In this document: positions 1 to 8,945 of the stretch, piece by piece
Position numbering within the stretch: position 1 is the first letter of the stretch
Layout of the letters: every line of letters begins with the position of its first letter
Source: an uncultured Methanomassiliicoccales archaeon
GTDB lineage: Archaea; Thermoplasmatota; Thermoplasmata; Methanomassiliicoccales; Methanomethylophilaceae
Direction: 5' to 3'
Assembly: GCA_934234005.1 (NCBI GenBank)
Contig: CAKQHC010000015.1
Span: forward strand, 1-21,406
DNA length: 21,406 bases
The notes under the pieces: model-generated
Told to the model about the DNA's origin: nothing
Seen by the model: the letters and a program-made list of their open reading frames with translations, nothing else
The model's database searches: none
Program-made: the position numbers and the translations under genes

Positions 1-579
1 ACATGGTTCGTTGTGGACGGGATGGACGGAACAGGCAAAAGCACGATGGCCAAAATTATCAAAGAACATCTCGAATCAAAAGGACGCAGAGTTCTTCTCA
101 TCGAGCATCCTGATAAAAACAAAATAGCCGGCAGATTGGAATCATGCCTTCTGCAATCGGATTGCGGCAAACTGTCCAAAATTCTTACAACGGTTACATT
201 CATCGCCGATGTTCTGGGATCGTTAACTCTGAAATGGCTGAAGGAATCCGAATACGATGATTTTGTTTTTGTGAGATATATAATGTCCGTAGCCTACCTT
301 CCGAACAGACTTGCATTCAAAGCCTACAATATTATTTCCCGTATTCTTCCGATGCCTGAAACAAGAATTTTGGCACATGTTGATGTGGGAACTGCCATGA
401 AAAGAATAGAAAACCGCGGAGACGGACGGGAAATTTTCGAAAATGACGACGATCTGAAAAGAACGGGAAACCTCATGATAGAACTCTCCCGCGATTCGTG
501 GATTGTTATCGATAATACAAATTCTCCCGATAACGTAAGAACGGAACTTGTCGGAATTATCGAAAATTGTATGAATTGA
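1..579 (+). CDS. Thymidylate kinase-like P-loop nucleotide kinase (5' end cut by window)
   Basis: The reading frame is open to the left edge and reads TWFVV before DGMDGTGKST, a Walker A loop (nt 28-51) typical of dTMP kinases, which phosphorylate dTMP to dTDP. In this family the loop follows about 7-9 residues, so probably only one to three codons are missing; the GTG at 13 would cut off the first beta strand. About 193 residues is close to the usual 195-210. A LID-like stretch with ENRGDGRE lies near codon 135. The usual DR-Y motif of the family appears as FVRY (nt 268-279), so the acidic residue is replaced by Val. It may therefore be a divergent paralog rather than the main dTMP kinase. 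It ends in TGA and is followed by 192 nt without an evident gene. Confidence 0.7.
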   Translation, partial: TWFVVDGMDGTGKSTMAKIIKEHLESKGRRVLLIEHPDKNKIAGRLESCLLQSDCGKLSKILTTVTFIADVLGSLTLKWLKESEYDDFVFVRYIMSVAYLPNRLAFKAYNIISRILPMPETRILAHVDVGTAMKRIENRGDGREIFENDDDLKRTGNLMIELSRDSWIVIDNTNSPDNVRTELVGIIENCMN

Positions 580-771
580 TTGCATAGACTGAATCCGCCG
601 CATTCTATTATATTTCGGATACGGGAATATCATATTGTGATTTTCAGGACAGAAGCAGTCTGTTTCGGATGTGTTGCATACATGATTACTCCCCGAGTTT
701 GCCGATTTTTATGCCGATAGGACGGATAAAAAGAACATATTGTATTTTAAGTTCGAATATGATTAGGCATT
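580..771. other. Intergenic region with no evident gene
   Basis: There are 192 nt between the kinase stop and the fprA start. I see no convincing short ORF, tRNA or strong terminator hairpin. The AT-rich stretch at 741-750 lies about 27 nt before the fprA ATG and is the only plausible promoter element. Confidence 0.5.
741..750 (+). promoter_or_regulatory. Weak candidate TATA element for fprA
   Basis: The sequence TGTATTTTAA is centred about 27 nt before the ATG at 772, the same spacing seen for clearer TATA boxes in this window. It is a weak match, so the call rests mainly on position. No Shine-Dalgarno sequence precedes the ATG, in line with a leaderless or near-leaderless transcript. Confidence 0.35.
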
Positions 772-1929
772 ATGATAGAGAACGTAACGGATTCTGTAAT
801 ACGCATCACTCAGAACGATAACATCGATCTGTTTGAAAGCATGTATCCCGTTCCCGACGGCGTATGTTACAACTCCTATGTCATCCTTGACGATAAAACT
901 GCAATCTTGGATACGATGGACAGCGGAGTCACCGACGAATGGATGGACGACATCAGAAAAGTTCTCGGAGACAGAAACGTGGATTACATCGTAATACACC
1001 ATATGGAACCCGACCATTCCGCCAATATCTCCAAAATCGTAAAGGAACATCCCGAAGCAAAACTCGTGGTTAACAAAATGTCATCCAGAATGCTGGACAA
1101 TTATTTTGCCGGAATACCTGCCGACAACAGGGTAATCGTCGAAGACGGCGACACTGTTTGTCTGGGAAAACACAGCCTTACCTTCGTCATGGCCCAAAAT
1201 GTGCACTGGCCCGAAGTGATGGTGTCCTATGATTCTTTCGACAAAATCCTTTTTTCCGCAGACGCTTTCGGAAGATTCGGACCGTACGATCCCTCTTACG
1301 AATGGGATGACGAGGCCAGACGCTATTACTTCAACATCGTAGGCAAATTCGGAGATTATGTTGTTCCTGTGTTGGATAAAGCGGCAGCATTGGATATTTC
1401 AGCCGTGTGTCCGTTGCACGGACCCGTACTGGATGAAAATTTGGGCAAATATTTGGAGCTGTACCGTACCTGGGCCTCGTACGAACCCGAAACAGACGGC
1501 GTGTTCATAGCATACACCTCGGTATACGGGCATACCGCAGAAGCGGCCAAAATGCTGGCAGACGAACTTTCATCCATGGACACAGACGTACAGATTTATG
1601 ATCTGTCCCGCACCCATATGTCGTACGCCGTATCGGACGCATTCAGATTTAACAGAACAGTGCTTATGACCACCACATACGAAAACGGAATATTTCCTGC
1701 AATGGAGTGGTTCGTACGCGAACTCGGACATAAAAACTTCCGTAACCGCAGCGTAGCGGTCGTGGACAACGGCTCATGGGGTCCGGTGGCCGGAAAACAG
1801 ATTAAGGAACTTCTGTCATCGATGGAAGGAATATCAATCGTCGAGCCGAGTTTCTCGATTAAATCGGCTGTGAAGGAATCGGATGCCGAAAAGATAAAAC
1901 AGCTTGCAAAAGCGCTTTCGTCAATTTGA
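772..1929 (+). CDS. fprA: Family A flavoprotein (flavodiiron protein), probable F420H2 oxidase
   Basis: This 385-residue protein has a metallo-beta-lactamase-like domain (about 1-240) followed by a flavodoxin domain (about 243-385). The diiron ligands are visible: H77-x-E79-x-D81-H82 in HHMEPDH, H145 in NVHWPE, D164 in SADAFG, and H216 in CPLHGP. The FMN phosphate loop is YTSVYGHTAEA (248-258). There is no C-terminal rubredoxin or flavin reductase domain, so it is the short class. Methanogen members reduce O2 to water with electrons from F420H2 in the cytoplasm and protect the oxygen-sensitive methanogenesis enzymes; some bacterial relatives reduce NO. It stands alone between the kinase and the convergent helicase gene, with a hairpin just after its stop. 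Confidence 0.93.
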   Translation: MIENVTDSVIRITQNDNIDLFESMYPVPDGVCYNSYVILDDKTAILDTMDSGVTDEWMDDIRKVLGDRNVDYIVIHHMEPDHSANISKIVKEHPEAKLVVNKMSSRMLDNYFAGIPADNRVIVEDGDTVCLGKHSLTFVMAQNVHWPEVMVSYDSFDKILFSADAFGRFGPYDPSYEWDDEARRYYFNIVGKFGDYVVPVLDKAAALDISAVCPLHGPVLDENLGKYLELYRTWASYEPETDGVFIAYTSVYGHTAEAAKMLADELSSMDTDVQIYDLSRTHMSYAVSDAFRFNRTVLMTTTYENGIFPAMEWFVRELGHKNFRNRSVAVVDNGSWGPVAGKQIKELLSSMEGISIVEPSFSIKSAVKESDAEKIKQLAKALSSI

Positions 1930-1931
1930 AA

Positions 1932-1958
1932 CATGCAGGGGGAATAATCCCCCTCATG
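1932..1958. terminator. Hairpin between convergent fprA and helicase genes
   Basis: AGGGGGA (1937-1943) pairs with TCCCCCT (1948-1954) around a 4-nt loop. With C1936 bulged, CATG (1932-1935) and CATG (1955-1958) extend the stem by 4 bp. It starts 2 nt after the fprA stop and overlaps the helicase stop (TGA at 1956-1954), so it could end or stabilise both transcripts. No long T-run follows on either strand, so a true termination role is uncertain. Confidence 0.55.
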
Positions 1959-4900
1959 CCAATTTGTACGCACCGTCGCTTTCTGCGATTATGTTCTCCT
2001 TTACCGCTGCCGTTACAACATCTTCAAGAATACCTTTTATTACGTCGCCGGCACGCCTGTATCCGAGTTCTTTGGCCATGGCGGATACAATCAGATCCTT
2101 CGGAATCGATATCGACTTTTCGACTATCTCGGTGCATACGAGCAACAGCTCTTCCAAGGGTATGCATTCTATCGGACGGTTGTCTTCCGGATTGTCGGAT
2201 ACACGGTAATGCTCCAATTCGTAAGGTTCTCCTTTCCAATATGTTGTAAACCCGTATCTGCTCACAGGCGAGAATACTTTCTGAAGAGCGTATGCCAACT
2301 GATTGCGGTTCTTCTCGGTCAGCCTCTGTATCCCTATGCATTTGGAATACAGTCTTATGAAATACTCCTCGTTTATCGGAGATTCAGCCGAAAGTATGTC
2401 TCCTCCGATGCTCCTGATCATTGACGGTTTGGTTATGGCGTCCCATTGGTCTATGTCGCGCCGCGGTATATCTGGAGGAAGATAGGTTATCCTGCGGCCG
2501 GCGGGTGCAACGATACCGAATTCGGAACATTCGTCTGCCAGAATGCCTATCGAATCGTCATCGGGCTGTTCGTCTGTTTTTCTGACTTCGCCTTTACGGA
2601 TTGATTCGAGCTCTCCGATGATACGGTCGATTACTTCCTCTTTCCTGAAGAACCAATCCATGGACCAAACATGCATCACCGACCACTTAAGGTTCCTCAG
2701 CACGTCCTCTCTCGCATATTCTCTGTCGCGCGTATTGTCGGAACAGCGGTAGTTGTCTCCGTCACCCAGGATTCCCAGGATATATTCCTTGGGATTGTCC
2801 GGATCGACAACGGCAATATCCACCCTGTATCCGGATTTACCCACATTGTAATGTGTCCTGTATCCGTGCTGCTGAAGATTCTCCGCTATGTCAGATACTA
2901 TGCTGGAAACTCCTTCCGGTGCAATTGAATGCTGCTCGCCGTAGAATCTTCCGTGGTTTTCGACAAATTTGAGGAACTCTCTGAAACAACGGATTCCGCT
3001 GGAAGACGAAGCGCTGATGTTTACCTGTGAACTTTTCATCGATGAGAAAACAACCATTTCGTTTCTTGCTCTGGAAACAGCCACATTCAGTCTTCTTCCC
3101 CCTCCTTCGCGGTTGATCGGTCCGAAATTCTGGAATACCGTTCCGTCGGGACCGGGTCCGTATCCTATCGAGAACAGAATTACGTCGCGTTCGTCTCCCT
3201 GGACGGTTTCCAGGTTTTTGATAAACGTTTCCTCCTTCATGGTATTGTATTTCTCGGCAAATTCCGGATCCGAATTGCAAAGGTCGTCAACCATGTCCTC
3301 TATGCAGGCCTGCTGCGTCGTACTGAATGCTATGACGCCTATACTCTGACTTCCGTCCATGGTACGCCTGCGTATCTCTTCCACAATCGCCTGCGCTTCG
3401 GCGGTGTTGACCCTCTTTCCCTTCTCGTACGTTCCCTGGATAAACCTGAGCGTTACGCGCGCCTCCTGGTCGTTCGGCGAGGGGAATGTGAGCATTTTGT
3501 TGTCATAGAACATCATATTGCTGAATGCTATCAGACTCTCGTGTCTGCTGCGGTAATGCCATTCGAGATAGGTTTCGGGCATATGCAGTCCGAGGCAGTC
3601 GTCGAGGAAACTCTCCGCATCTCCGAGATCTTCGTCTTCGTCCTCTCCCGGTTCGATTTTCTTTTGGAAGAAAGTCGTGGGCGGAAGCTGCTTGTTGTCT
3701 CCGGCTATCACAGCCGTTCCGGCTCTTCCGAGCGCACCTACCGCCTTACTCGTGGTAATCTGCGACGATTCGTCAAATATAACCACATCGAACATCGGAT
3801 AATTGGGCGTTATGTACTGGGCAACAGATTGCGGGCTCATTAGGAAGCACGGACAGATTCTGGGAAGGATATTGGGGACCTCGCTTATCAGTCTCCTTAT
3901 CGACTTGCGCGTGTTGGTGTTTATGGCCTTGTACAGAATATAGGCCTCGCTGCCGTTGACGGATTTTTCCAAATCGCGGGGAACTTTCTGATACAGAGAA
4001 TATTTGAGAAGATTCCTATTGAGTTTGAGATAACTTTGATCCAATCTCTTGAACTTGGCAATCAGATTCTCGAAATCCGATGCAGCAAACATACGCAGGA
4101 TGTCCGAACTCTGTCTCTTTGTCTCAATCAGCGAACGGTACACCGAACGGCATACCGATGCCGTTATTATCGATTCGCGCATGTTGGATGCGACGATGTC
4201 CACAGCTTCGGCCAATCCCATAGAAGCCAACTGCGTTACCTTACGGTTCCACTCGGCCCAATCGGATATGTGGTCGAAATGACCGGACAAAGCATTACAG
4301 AATGCGATACAATCGTCCGGCGTCGACAGACGTGCGGATTCGGACAGTTTCACGCATACAGAAAAATGATGGAGCGCGGCATTCCAATCATCTGTTTTGG
4401 AGTCCAAATCGTTGAATACGGGTCCGATGGACTGGGCCAGTTCGGTAGCCTTGCGGTATTCGCCGGAAGTAAAACCGTACGAAGACAAAGACGAAATACA
4501 ATCGGCAACAGCCCTTTCCATGGCTTCGAGTCTGGAAATACATTCCGTACACGGCCTCTCTGCAGAACGCAGGGATTCGACCATCGAACCCAACCCCATG
4601 ACATCTGACGATATTGCCGAAACCGTTCCCGCCGTAAGCGACAGGTCTTCGAATTTTGTCCCGGGATCCTTTAATGCAGGCAAAATGCGCGCCATATACT
4701 CTTTTTTCGCCTTGGATTTTGCCAGGAAGCCCTTGTTGTTGGTTTCGGCCCATTTAAGACTTAACGGATATGTGCGGTCAATCGCATATACTCCGTCATT
4801 CCATACATCGGATACCGTCCGCATGGGAACTTTAATCCTGTCATATACGGATGTAAATTCACCGACGGTTGCAAGAGTTCCGTCAACGGACGTCTCCGGA

Positions 4901-7900
4901 GGGAATATACCCCATGCTGCCAAATCCTGGCCGACGGACGACATTCCCGCGGTTGCCGATCTGAGAGCCTCGACGGATGCGTCGTTTAAAAGGGATGCAT
5001 GGGGCGGAAGCCTGTACAGAGCATCGCGGAAATTCGTCAGACGGTTGCGTACATCGGACAGTTTGGCCGACAGTATGTTAAGATCGGGTTCCGACAGCAA
5101 TACGGACGACGGTTGTTTGAACACGGAAACGAACGTATTGACAAGATCGCAATCGTTGGTATCGAACGGTGCGTGCAGCACGGAAATACGATCCTGCACT
5201 TCCTTCAGATTTTCGGATGCTTCCACGAGCGTATTCAGCTTATCTTCTGCTTCCTGACGGAGGGATGCGGCCGGACGGTCCATCAGAATCATCCTCATCT
5301 CGTCCGTATCATGGTCCATGACGAACCTGTACACGCGGACGGCTTCGTGCAGCATCTGCTCCAATCCCTCTATGTCCTCATATCTGTAACCGGAAACAGC
5401 CTTGGAATCCACGGTAATGTCGTATGTTCCGTCCGCGTTGTATGATTCGTACCTCGATATGCAGTCGTACATACTGATTCCGCATGGCAGAGGTTCGTGT
5501 AAATCCGAGGCATACGCATCCAGTTTCTCGCGCAATGCTTCGATTTGTTTGACTAATGCTTCCGTACCCTCGCACGCCTGACAGCGCTCCATGGCATGTT
5601 TAATGTGGTCCAATACCTGCGACTTGGAAGTCTTGTTGGAATGCAGCTCCAGACAATGGTTGCCGATACCTACTTCGTTGAGACGTTTCTGCACCACCAC
5701 CAAAGCCTCGCGCTTTTCGGCAACAAACAGAACGGTTTTTCCTTCGTACAGACAATTGGTAATTATATTGGTAATAGTCTGAGATTTGCCTGTTCCCGGA
5801 GGACCGTGCATAACAAACGATTCTCCGCGGCCGGATGCTCTCACCGCCCTTATCTGCGAACCGTCCGCCGGAACGGTAAGACATAACCCGTACGGCTCGC
5901 ACGAATCGTCTATGACGTTGTCTCCTGGAAGAACGGTACCGTCGATCAGGCTTCTGACAATCTTGCTTTGCGAGAGTCTTTCCAGATTTGTGTCAAGATC
6001 CTTCCACATTGCAAACTGACTGAACGAGAATACACCCATCGATGCTCCCGAAAACACCTCCCATCCGTCCTTTGTGGAGATATATCTGCGTACGATTTGG
6101 AAAATCCGGTCGACATTCACTCCTTTTTCATCCGTCGGAAGAGGATCCTCCATCGGAATGTCTATTTCGAATTCCTGGCGCAGTTTTTCCAGAAGGGTCA
6201 CATTGAATACCGTATCCTCGTCGGATTTGCTTACGGCGAACCCGCCGCGTACTTTCCTTATCGTAGCCGGAATCAGTATCAGGGGCGCATAGTGGGGAGC
6301 GCCGGTACTTTTACCCTCATACCATCTCAAAACACCCAAAGTTATGAAGAACGAGTTGCATCCGCTCTCCTCGATCTCCTTTGTAGCCTGACGGTATATC
6401 GACCTCATCGTACGTTGGGTATCGTTGTCGTTCATGGGTATTCTGAGGATACCTTTGGCAGCGTCGGAAACAGATCCTTCGCGATAATTGCATATGTAGT
6501 TCTCGGATTCGAAGGGCTTTCCGCCAAACTGCTCCGAACCGTTCCAATCCAGAGGCCTGGACTGGACCTTCAGTTCCTTTCCTTCGGAAATTACATCCTC
6601 CAGGAACGCCGTATCCGTTATCAGCAGAGGGGTAACTTTGGTACCCATCTTCATGTTGACCATATTGTTTCTTGAAGTTATGTCGAGAAGATCGCGCTTC
6701 CAGATATCGACCTTGGTCAGTTTCCTGGCGGACATATCTTCATAGACCATGCCTACGGGTGAAATTCCGTTACTTACGGGTTTGACATCTTCCCTTTCCA
6801 CAACCCACAATCCGTCTACGAGCCTGCGTGACGGCATGGGGGAAATTGTTCTCCTTGCACGTTTTATGTCTACCGAACAGATGAAACGTTCGGCATCTTC
6901 CAATTTTCCCGCAGCCGATCTGCATGCTTCCTCGAAATCGGCACCCGCACCGGATACCAATGCGGTACATTCTACTGCCAAAAGTTCCCTGTTGCGTATA
7001 TGGCGCGTTACGGCGGCATTGTCCAAATTTACGATATCGTTCTGATAATTGTCCACCAACCAGAATCCCGCAAACGCGTGTCCTTTTATAATAAAGACAA
7101 GCGGGTTTATGCCTATGGATTCCAAAATGGATGCGTACGTTACCGCCAGGTCTATGCACGTACCTTCTCTGTTGGCGATAACCTCCTCCGGAGTACGTAC
7201 TCTCTGTCCGCTGCTTTCGAAATTGGCCGGAGGGTTGACATAAATTATATTGCGTTTCTCCATTGCTGCGTACACGGCGGCCGCCTGTCTTTTTACGGTA
7301 TCGCGATCCTCCGACTGATATCCGTCCAATGACGGACTTGCATCCCATGATTTCAGTATCGCGGAAGCTTCGGACCTCATCATAGACATGCACGACGAAT
7401 TGGGCATGACAAAACACGCTATGGTTTCCGGCATATTCGCTCCGGGCCAGAAATTAAACGGCAGGACATCCACAAGGAATGTGCGCTCATGGATTTTGTT
7501 GCTTTCCGAGAAAACATCCAAAGTTATCGTGCACACTTCCTTCTCGGTTACTTCCGATATATGGGCGGGATCGAGCATAACTGAGAAAGACGGATCCTGA
7601 AGAAGGAACACTGTTTGTCCGGGTTGGATTAAATCGTAACGCGACTCAACAGGTTTAAAAAAGGAAGGAACGGAGGACAGTCTGAAAACAACATCTTTCA
7701 ACGGGTCGCCCTTGTTTACTGCACTGGCAACGTTGATTATGTTCATTTTGTTGTGATACATCACATAGCTTACTTTCTTCTCAAACTGAAGCTCTATGAA
7801 CAAATCTATGAACGGTTCTCTGTCCTCTTCCGCATCCTGCGGAATCTGCTCTGCATTTTTCTCTGTATTCAGAACGTTTTGCCCCGTATCCTCTTCCGCA

Positions 7901-8055
7901 TCCTGCGGAATCTGTTCCTCCGGTACGGCAGCATTTGCCGTTTCGAAATCCGTCGGCTGTGTAACCTGTTCTTCCACGGATTCGCCTACGCGTTCGTCCT
8001 GCGTTTCATTCATTTCCGTTCCGTCCCCTTTGAAATTCCCATCCATGAGATTCAT
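1954..8055 (-). CDS. Giant SF1 helicase: transglutaminase-like, DUF4011, helicase, Vsr-like nuclease and DUF3320 modules
   Basis: About 2033 residues from the ATG at 8055, which overlaps the TGA of the upstream gene (ATGA). The ATG at 8046 has a better-spaced GGAAG, and 8013 is also possible. An acidic N-terminal linker with a 26-nt repeat precedes a transglutaminase-like segment with C300 (REGTC), H326 (KGHAF) and D335 (WLVD). A DUF4011-like motif (WKRDLLDITSRN, about 453-464) follows. SF1 motifs are Walker A GPPGTGKS (about 749-756), Walker B IFDESSQ (about 1422), GDNKQLPP (about 1445), VQGDERDVI (about 1616) and VAVSRARNE (about 1655). Then comes a Vsr/MTES_1575-like fold (about 1715-1800) and a DUF3320-like tail. 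Where the nuclease usually has IEcDG, this protein has ILGDG. SF1 helicases of this kind (COG1112) occur in many antiphage loci. Function here is inferred: ATP-driven nucleic-acid remodelling, possibly in defence together with its PLD partner. Confidence 0.85.
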   Translation of the reverse strand: MNLMDGNFKGDGTEMNETQDERVGESVEEQVTQPTDFETANAAVPEEQIPQDAEEDTGQNVLNTEKNAEQIPQDAEEDREPFIDLFIELQFEKKVSYVMYHNKMNIINVASAVNKGDPLKDVVFRLSSVPSFFKPVESRYDLIQPGQTVFLLQDPSFSVMLDPAHISEVTEKEVCTITLDVFSESNKIHERTFLVDVLPFNFWPGANMPETIACFVMPNSSCMSMMRSEASAILKSWDASPSLDGYQSEDRDTVKRQAAAVYAAMEKRNIIYVNPPANFESSGQRVRTPEEVIANREGTCIDLAVTYASILESIGINPLVFIIKGHAFAGFWLVDNYQNDIVNLDNAAVTRHIRNRELLAVECTALVSGAGADFEEACRSAAGKLEDAERFICSVDIKRARRTISPMPSRRLVDGLWVVEREDVKPVSNGISPVGMVYEDMSARKLTKVDIWKRDLLDITSRNNMVNMKMGTKVTPLLITDTAFLEDVISEGKELKVQSRPLDWNGSEQFGGKPFESENYICNYREGSVSDAAKGILRIPMNDNDTQRTMRSIYRQATKEIEESGCNSFFITLGVLRWYEGKSTGAPHYAPLILIPATIRKVRGGFAVSKSDEDTVFNVTLLEKLRQEFEIDIPMEDPLPTDEKGVNVDRIFQIVRRYISTKDGWEVFSGASMGVFSFSQFAMWKDLDTNLERLSQSKIVRSLIDGTVLPGDNVIDDSCEPYGLCLTVPADGSQIRAVRASGRGESFVMHGPPGTGKSQTITNIITNCLYEGKTVLFVAEKREALVVVQKRLNEVGIGNHCLELHSNKTSKSQVLDHIKHAMERCQACEGTEALVKQIEALREKLDAYASDLHEPLPCGISMYDCISRYESYNADGTYDITVDSKAVSGYRYEDIEGLEQMLHEAVRVYRFVMDHDTDEMRMILMDRPAASLRQEAEDKLNTLVEASENLKEVQDRISVLHAPFDTNDCDLVNTFVSVFKQPSSVLLSEPDLNILSAKLSDVRNRLTNFRDALYRLPPHASLLNDASVEALRSATAGMSSVGQDLAAWGIFPPETSVDGTLATVGEFTSVYDRIKVPMRTVSDVWNDGVYAIDRTYPLSLKWAETNNKGFLAKSKAKKEYMARILPALKDPGTKFEDLSLTAGTVSAISSDVMGLGSMVESLRSAERPCTECISRLEAMERAVADCISSLSSYGFTSGEYRKATELAQSIGPVFNDLDSKTDDWNAALHHFSVCVKLSESARLSTPDDCIAFCNALSGHFDHISDWAEWNRKVTQLASMGLAEAVDIVASNMRESIITASVCRSVYRSLIETKRQSSDILRMFAASDFENLIAKFKRLDQSYLKLNRNLLKYSLYQKVPRDLEKSVNGSEAYILYKAINTNTRKSIRRLISEVPNILPRICPCFLMSPQSVAQYITPNYPMFDVVIFDESSQITTSKAVGALGRAGTAVIAGDNKQLPPTTFFQKKIEPGEDEDEDLGDAESFLDDCLGLHMPETYLEWHYRSRHESLIAFSNMMFYDNKMLTFPSPNDQEARVTLRFIQGTYEKGKRVNTAEAQAIVEEIRRRTMDGSQSIGVIAFSTTQQACIEDMVDDLCNSDPEFAEKYNTMKEETFIKNLETVQGDERDVILFSIGYGPGPDGTVFQNFGPINREGGGRRLNVAVSRARNEMVVFSSMKSSQVNISASSSSGIRCFREFLKFVENHGRFYGEQHSIAPEGVSSIVSDIAENLQQHGYRTHYNVGKSGYRVDIAVVDPDNPKEYILGILGDGDNYRCSDNTRDREYAREDVLRNLKWSVMHVWSMDWFFRKEEVIDRIIGELESIRKGEVRKTDEQPDDDSIGILADECSEFGIVAPAGRRITYLPPDIPRRDIDQWDAITKPSMIRSIGGDILSAESPINEEYFIRLYSKCIGIQRLTEKNRNQLAYALQKVFSPVSRYGFTTYWKGEPYELEHYRVSDNPEDNRPIECIPLEELLLVCTEIVEKSISIPKDLIVSAMAKELGYRRAGDVIKGILEDVVTAAVKENIIAESDGAYKLA
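7823..7914 (-). repeat. In-frame 26-nt direct repeat in the helicase N-terminal linker
   Basis: The same 26 nt occur at 7823-7848 and 7889-7914, offset by 66 nt (22 codons). Each encodes the peptide EQIPQDAEED. The repeat lies in an acidic, Glu/Asp/Gln-rich, probably disordered segment before the folded part of the helicase. An offset divisible by three means gain or loss of a copy would leave the frame intact. Confidence 0.85.
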
Positions 8056-8828
8056 CTTCCGTACGACTGTAATGCTCTTTCCACATCTGCTCTGTTTGCT
8101 TCGGTAACCTTGTTGAGAGTTCCCGAATTCCACATGGCGTTAAACGCGTTTTTCAAATCGGATACAAGTTCGGGAACGTCCTGTTCCCTCAGTTTGACTA
8201 CCCACTCTTCCCCTGAAGTTAAAGCCGATTTTGTCAGATTGGCCGAACCGACGTATGCCGTACCGTTTCCGTCCCGGCTTCCGAATATCATACTTTTGGC
8301 ATGCAACGGGCTGGATTTTGATTTCAGTTCCATACGGATTTCGGTATTCGGCAAAGATGCCAATTCATACAACGCTTCCGATTCGGTTATGCCCATGTAA
8401 ACGGTTGTTATTATCCTTAATTTATTTCTGCGGACAAAAGTTCTTATGGAATCGAACAGCAGAGACACACCGGACATTTTAATGAACGAGACTATCAGAT
8501 CCGCCGAATCGGCAGTAAGAAAACGTCTGTTGAGTTCATCGGCCAACGTACCCGGCGTACGGGCCGTAAAAAGCATGCTGCGTTCAAAATCGGAACATAC
8601 CGCATCTTCCGAAGTATTTCCTTCGGAACACCTGACGCAGCACGGATGTATTTTTTCAAACAGCAACAGCCTTTGAAGCGTAATGTTGTCCGCATCGGGC
8701 ATTAATTCAATCGGCATACATGAAGAACAGACATAACCGTCGGAAATGTGTATGGTACCACCTCTGATCCCGCACACTATGCAATCCCTGTCTGTTCTGA
8801 CATACATCCCGCATCCCCGAACCCACAT
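8052..8828 (-). CDS. Zinc-finger/PLD-family nuclease-like protein, first gene of the helicase operon
   Basis: A 258-residue protein from the ATG at 8828, chosen because a TATA box (8849-8860) lies 27 nt upstream. The frame stays open to an ATG at 8960, but that would place the TATA box inside the coding region; M52 of that longer frame (8807) is another option. The N-terminus has C16-x2-C19 and C34-x2-C37, a treble-clef-like zinc finger, with more cysteines at 63, 64, 67 and 78. The C-terminal half resembles the phospholipase-D-like nuclease domain of DUF3427-type helicases: TADSADLIVSFIKMSGV, then TTVYMGITE, the HxK motif H176-A-K178, and YVGSANLTKSALTSG. Here that module is a separate gene, and the helicase gene begins inside its stop codon, implying coupled translation and joint function. 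Nuclease activity is inferred from the family. Confidence 0.8.
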   Translation of the reverse strand: MWVRGCGMYVRTDRDCIVCGIRGGTIHISDGYVCSSCMPIELMPDADNITLQRLLLFEKIHPCCVRCSEGNTSEDAVCSDFERSMLFTARTPGTLADELNRRFLTADSADLIVSFIKMSGVSLLFDSIRTFVRRNKLRIITTVYMGITESEALYELASLPNTEIRMELKSKSSPLHAKSMIFGSRDGNGTAYVGSANLTKSALTSGEEWVVKLREQDVPELVSDLKNAFNAMWNSGTLNKVTEANRADVERALQSYGR

Positions 8829-8848
8829 TGACTTCCATTTCTTAAATC

Positions 8849-8860
8849 TTATATTATATG
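8849..8860 (-). promoter_or_regulatory. TATA box of the PLD-helicase operon
   Basis: The minus strand reads CATATAATATAA, a strong archaeal TATA-like element centred about 27 nt before the ATG at 8828. That places the transcription start at or very near the A of the start codon, so the operon is probably leaderless. Confidence 0.65.
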
Positions 8861-8945
8861 TAACGGAAATGCCCCCGTATACGGAAGTAATGAAAACCGT
8901 TTCGGATACTGCCACCCCAATGCTTATTAGGGCGTTGTTATTGGT

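Noticed and set aside
580..771. Possible tRNA or small RNA in the gap before fprA
   Set aside because: No T-loop consensus, cloverleaf pairing or strong stem could be found by eye.
4397..5257. 286-codon plus-strand open frame inside the helicase gene
   Set aside because: It is antisense to a conserved region with helicase family motifs on both sides, has no promoter or family resemblance, and reflects codon bias of the true frame.
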